Source of the DNA: an uncultured Dorea sp.
GTDB lineage: Bacteria; Bacillota; Clostridia; Lachnospirales; Lachnospiraceae
Assembly (NCBI GenBank): GCA_900550865.1
Contig: URTM01000002.1
Span: forward strand, 54,641-118,640
Direction of reading: 5' to 3'
DNA: 64,000 nt
Shown here: positions 15,162 through 24,508 of the stretch, piece after piece
How positions within the stretch are numbered: position 1 is the stretch's first letter
How the letters are laid out: every line of letters begins with the position of its first letter
Translations under genes and position numbers: made by a program
Notes under the pieces: model-generated
The model's database searches: none
Told to the model about the DNA's origin: nothing
The model's input: only the letters and a program-made list of their open reading frames with translations

Positions 15162-16223
15162 ATGAAACTTACAGTTAATCTTGGAAAAGACAGTTATCCT
15201 ATTTATATTGAAAATAATATATTGTCCCAGGCCGGAGATTACATCCGCAAGATGTATCACGGGAAACGCATTATGATCGTTTCAGATGATAATGTATTTC
15301 CTCTATACGGTGACACTCTGATCCGTACACTGGATTCGGATTACGAATGCCACCATCTGGTACTTCCTCACGGAGAAGCTACCAAGGATTTCCAGACACT
15401 TCCTACCGTCTACAAAGCAATGCTGGAAACAAAGATCTCCAGAAGTGATCTGGTCATCGCACTTGGCGGCGGTGTCATCGGAGATCTCACCGGATTTGCG
15501 GCAGCAAGTTATCTGCGCGGTGTCAGATTCGTACAGATTCCGACATCTCTTCTGGCTCAGGTGGATTCTTCCGTCGGCGGAAAAGTCGCTGTAGATCTTC
15601 CAGAAGGTAAGAATCTGGTAGGTGCATTCTACCAGCCTGCACTGGTGCTGATCGATCCAATGGTTCTTGACACGCTGAACGAACGATTTATCAACGATGG
15701 TATGGGAGAGGTCATCAAATACGGCTGCATCAAAGATGCGGATTTGTTTAAGACCTTGGAATCACATAGTTCTTTCGAAGACTTAAAAGAGGAACTACCT
15801 GCCATCATCACACGCTGTGTAGACATCAAACGAATGGTTGTAGAGAATGATCAGTTTGACACAGGCGAGCGTATGCTGCTGAATTTCGGACATACACTTG
15901 CACACACAATTGAACAACATTTCCATTATCAGCGGGAAAGTCATGGAGAAGCCGTTGCAATCGGCATGTACCAGATTACGAAGCTTGCGGAAGAAAAGGG
16001 ATTAACCCCTCAGGGAACTGCAGAGAAGATTAAGAATGTCCTTCACACTTACGGACTTCCTTCCGAATGCGGTCTCACACTCGGAACCCTGACCGAAGCA
16101 ATTGCTTTAGACAAGAAGAATCTGAACGGTAATTTAAATGTCATACTGCTCCATGAAATCGGTGACAGCTTCATCGAATCTACAGACATTCAATTCTTTG
16201 CAGAAAATGCAAGATTGGTATAA
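15162..16223 (+). CDS. aroB: 3-dehydroquinate synthase
   Basis: A 353-residue NAD- and metal-dependent enzyme, second step of the shikimate pathway. Visible motifs are the NAD-binding LVIALGGGVIGDLTGFAAASYLRG, the QIPTSLLAQVDSSVGGK segment, and the metal ligands E in DGMGEVIKYG, H in NFGHTLAHTIE and H in SHGEAVAIGM. I place the start at ATG 15162 with GGAG seven bases upstream. An upstream in-frame start at 15111 would overlap aroF and lacks such a site. Confidence 0.95.
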   Translation: MKLTVNLGKDSYPIYIENNILSQAGDYIRKMYHGKRIMIVSDDNVFPLYGDTLIRTLDSDYECHHLVLPHGEATKDFQTLPTVYKAMLETKISRSDLVIALGGGVIGDLTGFAAASYLRGVRFVQIPTSLLAQVDSSVGGKVAVDLPEGKNLVGAFYQPALVLIDPMVLDTLNERFINDGMGEVIKYGCIKDADLFKTLESHSSFEDLKEELPAIITRCVDIKRMVVENDQFDTGERMLLNFGHTLAHTIEQHFHYQRESHGEAVAIGMYQITKLAEEKGLTPQGTAEKIKNVLHTYGLPSECGLTLGTLTEAIALDKKNLNGNLNVILLHEIGDSFIESTDIQFFAENARLV

Positions 16224-16262
16224 AATAAAACAGAAAATGAATGTAAATGGAGAATATATATT

Positions 16263-17009
16263 ATGGGTAAATTAGAAGGAAAAATCGCAATTGTAACAGG
16301 ATCAGGAAAAGGACTTGGACGCGACGCAGCACTCGCGATCGCAACAGAGGGAGCTACCGTTGTAACCGTAGCAAGAACACAGTCTGATCTGGACGAAACA
16401 GTAAAAATGATCGAAGACGCCGGTGGCAAAGCCATCTCTGTTGCGAGAGACCTAACAGACGGCGAACAGGTTGCAGATATGGTAAAAACCGTTATGGATA
16501 AATTCGGAAGAATCGATATCCTCGTAAACAACGCCGGTGGATATCCGAAAGAGATCTACAAGAATATCGAACACCAGGCGATCAAGATCTGGGAGTGGTC
16601 AGAAGAACAGTGGGATCAGATCATCAAGACAAACTTAAAAATCCCATTCCTTGTAACTAAGAATGTCGTTCCTGTAATGATCAAACAGGGCAAAGGTGAT
16701 ATTGTCAACGTCTCTTCCAGAATGGGCCGTATCGCCTCTCAGATGGGCGCATATGCCATTGCCAAGGCTGGCATCGTAACAATGACCAAGACAACTGCTA
16801 TCCAGACGAAAGAATATGGTATCAAGTGTAATGCAGTAGCACCTGGAATCACAGATACACCGGGCCAGCGCGTATACAACCACTCTGTCGGACAGGACGG
16901 ATGTGAAATGGGTGATTCCAAGGAAGTTGCAAAAGGAGTTGTATACCTGCTTGCAGATTCACCGGCACCGATGACCGGACAGGTAATTGATATGTTCACA
17001 ACTGTATAA
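16263..17009 (+). CDS. SDR family NAD(P)-dependent oxidoreductase
   Basis: A 248-residue classical short-chain dehydrogenase. The coenzyme motif is TGSGKGLG, followed by NNAGG. The catalytic set is Ser in VNVSSRMG and Tyr/Lys in YAIAK. It resembles FabG-like 3-oxoacyl reductases, but SDR sequence alone does not fix the substrate. It follows aroB by 39 bp and ends before a terminator at 17173, so it is probably the third gene of the aro operon. Confidence 0.88.
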   Translation: MGKLEGKIAIVTGSGKGLGRDAALAIATEGATVVTVARTQSDLDETVKMIEDAGGKAISVARDLTDGEQVADMVKTVMDKFGRIDILVNNAGGYPKEIYKNIEHQAIKIWEWSEEQWDQIIKTNLKIPFLVTKNVVPVMIKQGKGDIVNVSSRMGRIASQMGAYAIAKAGIVTMTKTTAIQTKEYGIKCNAVAPGITDTPGQRVYNHSVGQDGCEMGDSKEVAKGVVYLLADSPAPMTGQVIDMFTTV

Positions 17010-17040
17010 TACAGCGAACTTGCCACTGGCAGCTTCTGTA
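17010..17040. repeat. Intergenic hairpin repeat, copy B
   Basis: TACA-GC-GAA-C-TTGCC-ACT-GGCAG-C-TTC-TGTA folds into a stem with the same central C/C mismatch and 3-nt loop as copies A (9738) and C (37861). It lies directly after the SDR stop codon. Confidence 0.6.
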
Positions 17041-17172
17041 GATGTATAACGATATGGTTAAAATTCTTAACAATTCGTTCGTCCTTTCATCACACTTTCA
17101 TCACAAATTGCTTCTATACTATTAATTGTTCGAAAGAACAACACTTTAAATCTTTTTCATAACTTTTTCCTC

Positions 17173-17209
17173 AGGACTGCACTCCTCCCAAACAATGCAG
17201 TCCTTTTTT
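17173..17209 (+). terminator. Terminator of the aro operon
   Basis: AGGACTGCA (17173-17181) pairs perfectly with TGCAGTCCT (17196-17204), followed by a T-run. It lies 163 bp after the SDR gene and just before the convergent araD. Confidence 0.85.
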
Positions 17210-17239
17210 AATGCATTTTCCAAGCCTTTTAACAATCAA

Positions 17240-17941
17240 TTATTTCCCCGGCTGTCCATAATAAGCATTTGCTCCATGTTTTCTAAAGTAATGCTTATCC
17301 TGTAACTCCTGAGGTGCCGGTTTTACATCCGGATTGATCAGTTCACATCTTGCTGCCATCTTGGCAACTTCCTCTAATACAACTGCATTGTGAACTGCTT
17401 CATGAGCATCTTTTCCCCATGTGAATGGTCCGTGGTTCTTGCAGAGTACTGCAGGTGTTGCTTCATAATCCAGATCATCTTCATCGAATCTGTCTGCGAT
17501 CAGAACTCCTGTATTTTTCTCATAAGCTTCATCAATCTCTTCTTTTGTAAGATTTCTTACACATGGAACTGTTCCATAGAGATAATCTGCATGTGTGGTT
17601 CCGTAGCAAGGGATTCCTCTTCCTGCCTGAGCCCAGCTTGTTGCCCATGGAGAGTGTGTATGTACAACACCGCCGATGTTCGGGAATCTGTTATACAGCT
17701 CTACGTGTGTTGCTGTGTCAGAAGATGGGTTTAATTCTCCTTCTACTTTGTTACCCTGAAGGTCTACAACTACCATGTCTTCCGGTGTTAATTTATCATA
17801 ATCTACTCCACTTGGTTTGATTACGAAAAGACCTTTTTCACGGTCGATTCCGCTTACATTTCCCCATGTGAATGTAATCAGTCCATATTTTGGAAGAAGC
17901 ATGTTTGCTTCATATACTTCTTTTTTTAACTCTTCCAGCAT
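17240..17941 (-). CDS. araD: L-ribulose-5-phosphate 4-epimerase
   Basis: A 233-residue class II aldolase-fold zinc enzyme that converts L-ribulose 5-phosphate to D-xylulose 5-phosphate. Motifs are TWGNVSGIDREKGLFVIKPSGVDYDKL, SSDTATHVELY and the metal-binding VVHTHSPWATSWAQ (two His), with a further His in CKNHGPFTWG. It is the last gene of the araA-araB-araD operon, so the whole pathway from arabinose to the pentose phosphate route is encoded here. Confidence 0.94.
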   Translation of the reverse strand: MLEELKKEVYEANMLLPKYGLITFTWGNVSGIDREKGLFVIKPSGVDYDKLTPEDMVVVDLQGNKVEGELNPSSDTATHVELYNRFPNIGGVVHTHSPWATSWAQAGRGIPCYGTTHADYLYGTVPCVRNLTKEEIDEAYEKNTGVLIADRFDEDDLDYEATPAVLCKNHGPFTWGKDAHEAVHNAVVLEEVAKMAARCELINPDVKPAPQELQDKHYFRKHGANAYYGQPGK

Positions 17942-18035
17942 TTCTTTCTATCTCCTTTATATTTCTTTATATTTCTATTCCTGCAGAAAATCCATCATCA
18001 ACGATTTCCTTTTGTATATAAGAATATGCAGATAC

Positions 18036-18055
18036 GGGGACATAACCTATGCCCC
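18036..18055. other. Small hairpin in the araB-araD gap
   Basis: GGGG-(A)-CATA pairs with TATG-CCCC around a 3-nt loop, in the 136-bp gap before araD. There is no T-run. It may influence mRNA processing or stability between the two genes; this is inference. Confidence 0.35.
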
Positions 18056-18077
18056 CTCTGCTTTCATATAATATTCC

Positions 18078-19670
18078 TTACAGATCTGCACAAGCTCTGC
18101 GCTCTACGTCAAGACCTTTCTTATATGTCTCCATAAATGCTTCGTATCCAGCTACGCCTTCCGGATCCGGATCGATTCTGCTTCCGGCATCACTTCCGAA
18201 TACCTTGTTCTTCAGGTAGTCTTCCAGCTTCTCGCCTTCCGCACGTTTTACCATGTATTCAGCCAGGATAGCCATTCCCCATGGTCCGCCTTCTCCTGCT
18301 GTCTCCATAACTACTACAGGTGTGTTGATCGCATCTGCCAGAATCTTCTGTCCGACACCTTTTGTCTTGAAGAGTCCGCCATGTCCGAGAACTGTATCAA
18401 TCTCAACACCTTCGTCTTTTGTTAAGATATCCATTCCGACTTTGATAACACCAAGTGCTGTGTACAGGTGAGATCTCATAAAGTTAGCCAGAGTGAATTT
18501 TGTCTCTGGTGTTCTGACTACCATCGGACGTCCTTTTTCTACATTTGTGATAGGCTCTCCTGCGTAGTTACCATAGGAAAGGATTCCACCGCAGTCAGCA
18601 TCGCCTTCCAGTGCTTTATTGTAAAGTGTTCCATACATCTGGTTCATGTCTACGTCTGCTCCGATAGAATCAGCGAATTCTTTGAACAGATTTACCCATG
18701 CATTCAAATCTGTTGTTCCGTTGTTGGAATGTACCATGGCAACCAGACTTCCGTCAGGTGTTGTAACCATGTCGATCTCTGTATGTAAGTCTTTCAGAGG
18801 CTTCTCCAGTACAACCATAGAGAAGAATGAAGTACCTGCGGAAATGTTGCTTGTACGCTGTGCTACGCTGTTTGTAGCTACCATACCTGTTCCTGCATCA
18901 CCTTCCGGAGGGCAGAGCGGAATTCCTGCTTCCAGGTTACCTGTAGGATCGAGGAGTTTTGCTCCTTCTTCTGTCAGAGTACCTGCTGCATCTCCTGCTA
19001 CCAGAACTTTTGGCATGATTTCTTTTACTGTCCATGGATAGTTCTCGCCTTCGATCAACTTGTCGAACTTCTGAATCATTTCTTCATCGTAATCTTTTGT
19101 ATTCATGTCGATTGGGAACATTCCGGATGCATCACCTACACCAAGAACCTTCTCCCCTGTCATCTGCCAGTGGATATATCCTGCAAGAGTTGTCATGAAT
19201 GCGATGTCTTTTACATGCTCTTCTTTATCCAGGATGCACTGATACAGATGTGCAATACTCCATCTCAGTGGAATGTTGTACTGGAACAGATCTACCAGCA
19301 CTTCGGAAGCTTTTCCTGTATTGCTGTTTCTCCATGTCTGGAATGGTGCAAGAAGCTTTCCGTCTTTATCAAATGCCATATAGCCGTGCATCATGGCACT
19401 GAACCCGATCGCTCCGAGTTTTTTAATTGTTACTCCGTACTCTTTCTGTACATTTTCTGCCATATCGCGGTAGCTGTCCTGAAGGCCTGTCCAGATATCG
19501 TCCAAAGAGTATGTCCACAGTCCGTTCTCATAACGGTTCTCCCATGTGTGGCTTCCGGATGCGATCGGATTGTGCTCCTCATCGATCAGTACTGCTTTAA
19601 TTCTTGTAGAACCGAATTCGATTCCAAGATATGCTTTTCCGCTTTCAATGATCTCTTTTACATTGCTCAT
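18078..19670 (-). CDS. araB: FGGY-family carbohydrate kinase, probable L-ribulokinase
   Basis: A 530-residue sugar kinase. The N-terminal FGGY domain begins GKAYLGIEFGSTRIKAVLID with the phosphate-loop motif. The C-terminal domain has the ATP-binding DTVLGHGGLFKTKGVGQKILADAINTPV and the GEGGPWGMAILAEYM stretch. Its place between L-arabinose isomerase and ribulose-phosphate epimerase is the main reason to call it ribulokinase; by sequence alone xylulokinase would also be possible. The start has AGGAGGAAG upstream. Confidence 0.85.
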   Translation of the reverse strand: MSNVKEIIESGKAYLGIEFGSTRIKAVLIDEEHNPIASGSHTWENRYENGLWTYSLDDIWTGLQDSYRDMAENVQKEYGVTIKKLGAIGFSAMMHGYMAFDKDGKLLAPFQTWRNSNTGKASEVLVDLFQYNIPLRWSIAHLYQCILDKEEHVKDIAFMTTLAGYIHWQMTGEKVLGVGDASGMFPIDMNTKDYDEEMIQKFDKLIEGENYPWTVKEIMPKVLVAGDAAGTLTEEGAKLLDPTGNLEAGIPLCPPEGDAGTGMVATNSVAQRTSNISAGTSFFSMVVLEKPLKDLHTEIDMVTTPDGSLVAMVHSNNGTTDLNAWVNLFKEFADSIGADVDMNQMYGTLYNKALEGDADCGGILSYGNYAGEPITNVEKGRPMVVRTPETKFTLANFMRSHLYTALGVIKVGMDILTKDEGVEIDTVLGHGGLFKTKGVGQKILADAINTPVVVMETAGEGGPWGMAILAEYMVKRAEGEKLEDYLKNKVFGSDAGSRIDPDPEGVAGYEAFMETYKKGLDVERRACADL

Positions 19671-19727
19671 TGTACGCTTCCTCCTAATATAGATTTTTAA
19701 GATTTCTTAATATACCCATTATACTAT

Positions 19728-19766
19728 TTTTGCAGGGAAATATCTATTTTGATATCCCCTGCAAAA
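19728..19766. other. Intercistronic hairpin between araA and araB
   Basis: TTTTGCAGGG with ATATC pairs with GATAT and CCCTGCAAAA, a 15-bp interrupted stem. On the transcribed strand there is no U-run after it, so it is not a classical terminator. It could be a processing or stabilising element setting araA against araB-araD levels. Confidence 0.5.
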
Positions 19767-19797
19767 TGAAATGTTACTGCTTATGTGGTAATTTCAA

Positions 19798-21297
19798 TTA
19801 TTTACGGAATGCAACACTGTTCCACAGGAGTTCGTTCTTGAACTGTCTGATTGTTGTATCCTTATCAATGTATACAGCTTCGATTCCCATGCTTGCTGCC
19901 CAGTCACCCATCTGCTCTGCTGTTAAGTCATAAGAGAATGCTGTATGGTGAGCTCCGCCTGCCAGGATCCATGCTTCTGTTCCAACCTTTAAGTTCGGCT
20001 GTGGTGTCCAGAATGCTGTTGCTACAGGAAGTTTTGGCATTGGTTTCTCTGTCTTCTTGCAGTCTACATCGTTGATGATCAGACGGAATCTGTCACCAAG
20101 GTCGATCAGAGATGTTGCGATAGCCGGACCTGTCTTAGATGTGAATACAAGTCTTGCAGGATCTTCTCTGTCACCCATGCTAAGCGGCTGCTCTTTGATG
20201 CTGATCTTGCCATCTGCGATTGTCGGGCATACTTCCAGCATGTGAGCTTCCAGAACGCCTTCTTTTCCTGGTACAAGGTTGTATGTGTAATCTTCCATGA
20301 AGGAAGTTCCTTTTGCATCTTTCATTCCCTGAGTCATGATCTTCATAACACGGACCATAGCAGCTGTCTTCCAGTCTCCTTCTGCTCCGAATCCGTATCC
20401 TTTTTCCATCAGTCTCTGGATTGCAAGTCCCGGGAGCTGTTTCAGTCCGCCAAGATCTCCGAAGTGTGTTACGATTGCCTGATAATTCTTCTCATCCAGG
20501 AATCTTTCAAATCCAAGTTCGATTCCAGCCTGTACCGCTACATGCTCACGGAATTCTTTTTCATCTCTTCCCTCAAGAAGGATGTCATATTTATCATAGT
20601 ATTCTTCTACTAATGTGTCGATATCAGCCTGAGATACAGCATTTACAGCTTCTACGATCTCATTTACAGGATAAGCATCTACTTCCCATCCGAATTTGAT
20701 CTGAGCTTCTACTTTGTCACCTTCTGTTACGGCAACGTTTCTCATGTTGTCTGCTACACGCATAACTCTGATGTGGCTGCTTTCAACAACACCAACTGCT
20801 GTACGCATCCATGATCCGATCTGTTTCTGAACGTCTTCGTCTTCCCAGTATCCTGCTACAACTTTACGTTCCATGTTCAGACGGCTGAAGATGTGTCCGT
20901 ACTCTCTGTCTCCGTGTGCTGCCTGGTTCTCATTCATGAAGTCCATGTCGATGGTGTCGTATGGGATTTCACGGTTGAACTGTGTATGTAAGTGAAGTAA
21001 TGGTTTTCTGTATTCCTGTAATCCTAAGATCCATGATTTTGCAGGAGAGAATGTGTGCATCCATGTGATAACACCTGCACAGTTCTCATCTGTGTTTGCT
21101 TCGTTGAAAGTCTTTCTGATGACTTCGTTTGTGATCATGGTTGGTTTCCATACAACTTCATATGGAAGGTTTCCTGATTTATTTAATGCATCTACGATGA
21201 TCTTTGAATGCTCTGCTACGTGTGCAAGACACTCATCTCCATAAAGATCCTGTGATCCTGTGCAGAACCAAAACTGATAATTCTTTGTTTTTAACAT
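19798..21297 (-). CDS. araA: L-arabinose isomerase
   Basis: A 499-residue enzyme that interconverts L-arabinose and L-ribulose with Mn2+. The opening YQFWFCTGSQDLYGDECL, the TWMHTFSPAKSWILGL segment, LHLHTQFNREIPYDTIDMDFMNENQAAHGDREYG and GYGFGAEGDWKTAAMVR are all characteristic of AraA. The metal ligands Glu and His lie in the last segments and in the C-terminal GGAHHTAFS. First gene of the arabinose operon, with a near-consensus promoter at 21357-21385. Confidence 0.97.
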   Translation of the reverse strand: MLKTKNYQFWFCTGSQDLYGDECLAHVAEHSKIIVDALNKSGNLPYEVVWKPTMITNEVIRKTFNEANTDENCAGVITWMHTFSPAKSWILGLQEYRKPLLHLHTQFNREIPYDTIDMDFMNENQAAHGDREYGHIFSRLNMERKVVAGYWEDEDVQKQIGSWMRTAVGVVESSHIRVMRVADNMRNVAVTEGDKVEAQIKFGWEVDAYPVNEIVEAVNAVSQADIDTLVEEYYDKYDILLEGRDEKEFREHVAVQAGIELGFERFLDEKNYQAIVTHFGDLGGLKQLPGLAIQRLMEKGYGFGAEGDWKTAAMVRVMKIMTQGMKDAKGTSFMEDYTYNLVPGKEGVLEAHMLEVCPTIADGKISIKEQPLSMGDREDPARLVFTSKTGPAIATSLIDLGDRFRLIINDVDCKKTEKPMPKLPVATAFWTPQPNLKVGTEAWILAGGAHHTAFSYDLTAEQMGDWAASMGIEAVYIDKDTTIRQFKNELLWNSVAFRK

Positions 21298-21356
21298 GTT
21301 CGATTACTCCTTTTCGTTCAAATTTTCTGTTTCGTTTACAGCTTCATTATGTCTCT

Positions 21357-21385
21357 ATTATAAAAATATGAACTTGCTTTCTCAA
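21357..21385 (-). promoter_or_regulatory. Promoter of the arabinose operon
   Basis: On the minus strand TTGAGA (21385-21380) and TATAAT (21362-21357) are 17 bp apart, giving a 5' leader of about 50 nt. The divergent araC-type gene has TATAAT at 21441-21446 but no good -35, as expected for a regulated promoter in the shared 176-bp region. Confidence 0.75.
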
Positions 21386-21473
21386 TTTCTTAACTCTGCA
21401 CTTTTAGGAAAATAGTTACCTATTCCGACCTCTGTTATGGTATAATCATAATAGAATCCAAGGAGGTATTTGT

Positions 21474-22520
21474 ATGAATTTATCCGATTTTTGCCGCCGA
21501 ATCACCGGACCCGATACACGGCTTCTTCCGGAAAACCATAAATTAGGTGCAAGACTTGTCTGTCCGGAATATTCCAAGTCCGTACAGGAAGTCAAGACCT
21601 ATCCGTTACTCGGACAGGACCGCAGTTTCTTATTATGCTGGAACTTCGATTCTCCCGGTAATCTCTACGCAACGATGATGCCGTCCCCGGAGAATTTCTG
21701 TTACCATTATTCTTATTCGGACGGGGAATACACACAGCTTCATACGCATGATTATCTGGAACTTTCTTACGTTGTAGAGGGGGAATTCCATCAGCGGATA
21801 CTGAATAAAGATGTCGTATTCCAAAAAGGAGAACTCTGCCTGATCGACAAGAACTGCCTGCATCAGGACTGCCTGACGGACCAGTCGGGAGTTGTTCTTT
21901 TTCTCGGAATCGCCAATGATATGTTTACGGAGATCATGAATGAGAACACCACACCGCAGAAGATTCTTTCTTTCCTGCAGTCTGCCTTATTAAAGCAAAA
22001 GGACGTCCAGCAGTTCCTGCATTTCCGTCCATCAGCCGGAGCAAGTGAAGCTCTGGACGACAGTCTTTTATTGCTTTTGAAAGAATCTTATTCGCCGGAC
22101 AGCGGATCACGATACATCACAAAAGGTCTGTTATTCCGGATCTTCCGGATCCTGAGTACGCAATATGATTTTTCTCTTTCCAAGGAGCAGAAGCAGACCA
22201 TGAACTGGATCGTATTCGAAGAGATCTCGGATTATATCCGGGCGCATTTTAAAGATATCACGATCCAGGATCTGGTGAATGAGTTCCATTATCAGGAGGA
22301 TTATTTCAACCGTCTGATCAAACGGAAGACCGGACTTACCTATTCCGCTTATGTCCAGCAGATCCGTCTCGAACGCGCGGAGCATCTGCTGGTGACAACC
22401 GACAAGAGTATCGAGGAGATTGCCGACTCAGTCGGATATCATAACAAGGGTTATTTTTATAAATTATTCCAGGAAAAATATGAGGAGACGCCTGCAAGCT
22501 ACAGGCGGCATACAAGATAG
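21474..22520 (+). CDS. AraC family transcriptional regulator
   Basis: A 348-residue regulator. The N-terminal part (about 75-160) is a cupin sensor (YTQLHTHDYLELSYVVEGEFHQRILNKDVVFQKGELCLIDKNCLHQD). The last 100 residues are the double helix-turn-helix AraC DNA-binding domain (FKDITIQDLVNEFHYQEDYFNRLIKRKTGLTYSAYVQQIRLERAEHLL... SVGYHNKGYFYKLFQEKYEETPASYRR). It is divergent from araA, so an arabinose-responsive activator or repressor of the ara operon is likely. Confidence 0.88.
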   Translation: MNLSDFCRRITGPDTRLLPENHKLGARLVCPEYSKSVQEVKTYPLLGQDRSFLLCWNFDSPGNLYATMMPSPENFCYHYSYSDGEYTQLHTHDYLELSYVVEGEFHQRILNKDVVFQKGELCLIDKNCLHQDCLTDQSGVVLFLGIANDMFTEIMNENTTPQKILSFLQSALLKQKDVQQFLHFRPSAGASEALDDSLLLLLKESYSPDSGSRYITKGLLFRIFRILSTQYDFSLSKEQKQTMNWIVFEEISDYIRAHFKDITIQDLVNEFHYQEDYFNRLIKRKTGLTYSAYVQQIRLERAEHLLVTTDKSIEEIADSVGYHNKGYFYKLFQEKYEETPASYRRHTR

Positions 22521-22531
22521 ATCACCACAAA

Positions 22532-22578
22532 AAGAGCTGTCGTTTTCACGAATACATTTTCGCAAAACGCCAGCTCTT
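22532..22578. terminator. Bidirectional terminator between the AraC gene and atpC
   Basis: AAGAGCTG-T-CGTTTT pairs with AAAACG-C-CAGCTCTT. The convergent genes on both sides fit a shared terminator, although the T-runs are short. Confidence 0.65.
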
Positions 22579-22607
22579 ATTATCATAGCTTTTATTAATT
22601 TCTCAGA

Positions 22608-23024
22608 TCAGATATCCCCGCGTCTGTTTCTGGACGCTTTCAGTCGTGTCATGGCACGGGCCATGGAAGCCTGTGACAGATAATACTCCTGAATGCTCTG
22701 CTTCTGACGAAGCTGTTCTTCGGCACGCTCCTTTGCTTCCTCTGCACGCTTCACATCGATGTCTTCCGGACGCTCTGCCGTATTGACCAGTACAGAAGCA
22801 CGGTTATTCACGATCTCTGCAAATCCCTTGGATACAACTGCTGTTACCCACTCACCGTCCGGCTTACGGAAACGCAGTTCTCCGATCTCCACTGCGATGA
22901 CCATGTTCTCATGATGCGCCAGAATACCCTTCTCCCCGTCGATCGTCGGGATGACCAGATATTCACATTTGCCATCGTAGAAGACCTTATCCGTAGATAT
23001 AATTTTCAATGAAAATGTGCTCAT
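22608..23024 (-). CDS. atpC: F1 ATP synthase epsilon subunit
   Basis: A 138-residue subunit of the F1 central stalk that transmits rotation and inhibits ATP hydrolysis. The N-terminal beta domain (STFSLKIISTDKVFYDGKCEYLVIPTIDGEKGILAHHENMVIAV) is typical. The C-terminal helices include RAEEAKERAEEQLRQKQS. Last gene of the atp operon. Confidence 0.93.
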   Translation of the reverse strand: MSTFSLKIISTDKVFYDGKCEYLVIPTIDGEKGILAHHENMVIAVEIGELRFRKPDGEWVTAVVSKGFAEIVNNRASVLVNTAERPEDIDVKRAEEAKERAEEQLRQKQSIQEYYLSQASMARAMTRLKASRNRRGDI

Positions 23025-23025
23025 A

Positions 23026-24423
23026 CTAAGCCACTCCTTCTGCCTTCGCTTTCGCGATCACGTCTTCGATCGTACCTACATTGAAGAATGCATTTTCCGG
23101 ATATTCATCCATCTCTCCGTCGATGATCGCTTTAAATCCACGAACAGTCTCTTTCAGTGGAACATATTTTCCAGGAACACCGGTAAATGTCTCAGCTACT
23201 GAGAATGGCTGTGACAGGAATTTCTGGATCTTTCTTGCACGGGCTACTGTCAGCTTATCCTCTTCGGATAATTCTTCCATACCAAGGATTGCAATGATGT
23301 CCTGTAACTCTTTGTATTTCTGAAGGATCTCCTGTACCTTACGTGCTACCTGATAATGTTCTTCACCTACAACTGCAGGCTCCAGGATACGGGATGTCGA
23401 ATCCAGTGGATCTACAGCCGGATAGATACCCTGTTCAACGATCTTTCTGGAAAGTACAGTTGTTGCATCCAGATGTGAGAATGTTGTTGCAGGCGCCGGG
23501 TCAGTCAAGTCATCGGCTGGTACGTATACGGCCTGTACAGATGTTACAGATCCGTTCTTTGTAGAAGCGATACGTTCCTGCAGGGCACCCATTTCGTTTG
23601 CCAGTGTCGGCTGATAACCTACGGCTGACGGCATACGTCCGAGAAGTGCGGATACTTCCGAACCAGCCTGCACGAAACGGAAGATATTGTCGATGAAAAG
23701 AAGCACGTTCTGATGCTCTACATCACGGAAATATTCTGCCATTGTAAGTCCGGTCTCAGCGACACGCATACGAGATCCAGGTGGTTCGTTCATCTGTCCG
23801 AATACCAGGGCTGTCTTATCAAGTACCCCTGATTCTCTCATCTCTGTCCATAAGTCATTACCTTCACGGGAACGCTCTCCGACACCGGTGAAGATGGAAT
23901 ATCCACCATGCTCTGTTGCGATGTTATGGATAAGCTCCTGGATCAGTACGGTCTTACCTACACCGGCACCACCGAACAGACCGATCTTACCACCTTTTGC
24001 ATAAGGTGTCAGAAGGTCAATGACCTTGATTCCTGTCTCTAATACTTCGACAGCCGGGCTCTGTTCTTCGAAGCTTGGTGCTTTTCTGTGGATGACCCAT
24101 TCTTCGCTGTCTTTAATTGGTTCTCCGTTATCGATCGTCTCTCCAAGTACATTGAACAGACGTCCCAGAGTCTTCTCACCTACCGGCACTTTGATACCAG
24201 CTCCGGTAGCGGTAACTTCCATTCCCTTCTGCAGACCTTCACTGGAAGCCAGCATGATACAACGTGCAATGTTGTTACCTACATGCTGGGCAACTTCCAT
24301 GACACAGCGTTTTCCGCCGTTGTCTACTTCCAGGGCATCTTTGATAAATGGAAGTTCTTCTCTATTATTAAATTCTACGTCTACAACAGGTCCCATGACC
24401 TGTACGATTCTTCCTTTTGTCAT
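23026..24423 (-). CDS. atpD: F1 ATP synthase beta subunit
   Basis: The catalytic subunit, 465 residues. Walker A is GGAGVGKTVLIQ; the catalytic Glu follows in GVGERSREGNDL; Walker B is NVLLFIDNIFRF; the DELSEED-like contact is MEELSEEDK. I start it at ATG 24423 (TKGRIVQVMGPVVDVEF), the usual first strand of the family. A longer frame to 24528 would overlap atpG and adds a non-homologous stretch. Confidence 0.96.
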   Translation of the reverse strand: MTKGRIVQVMGPVVDVEFNNREELPFIKDALEVDNGGKRCVMEVAQHVGNNIARCIMLASSEGLQKGMEVTATGAGIKVPVGEKTLGRLFNVLGETIDNGEPIKDSEEWVIHRKAPSFEEQSPAVEVLETGIKVIDLLTPYAKGGKIGLFGGAGVGKTVLIQELIHNIATEHGGYSIFTGVGERSREGNDLWTEMRESGVLDKTALVFGQMNEPPGSRMRVAETGLTMAEYFRDVEHQNVLLFIDNIFRFVQAGSEVSALLGRMPSAVGYQPTLANEMGALQERIASTKNGSVTSVQAVYVPADDLTDPAPATTFSHLDATTVLSRKIVEQGIYPAVDPLDSTSRILEPAVVGEEHYQVARKVQEILQKYKELQDIIAILGMEELSEEDKLTVARARKIQKFLSQPFSVAETFTGVPGKYVPLKETVRGFKAIIDGEMDEYPENAFFNVGTIEDVIAKAKAEGVA

Positions 24424-24508
24424 ATTACTGCTGCCCACTTTCTTTTTTATTATTTCGTGGTTATTATTTGTTCTATATACAATCTCGCCATCTGCGAACG
24501 CCTGTATC

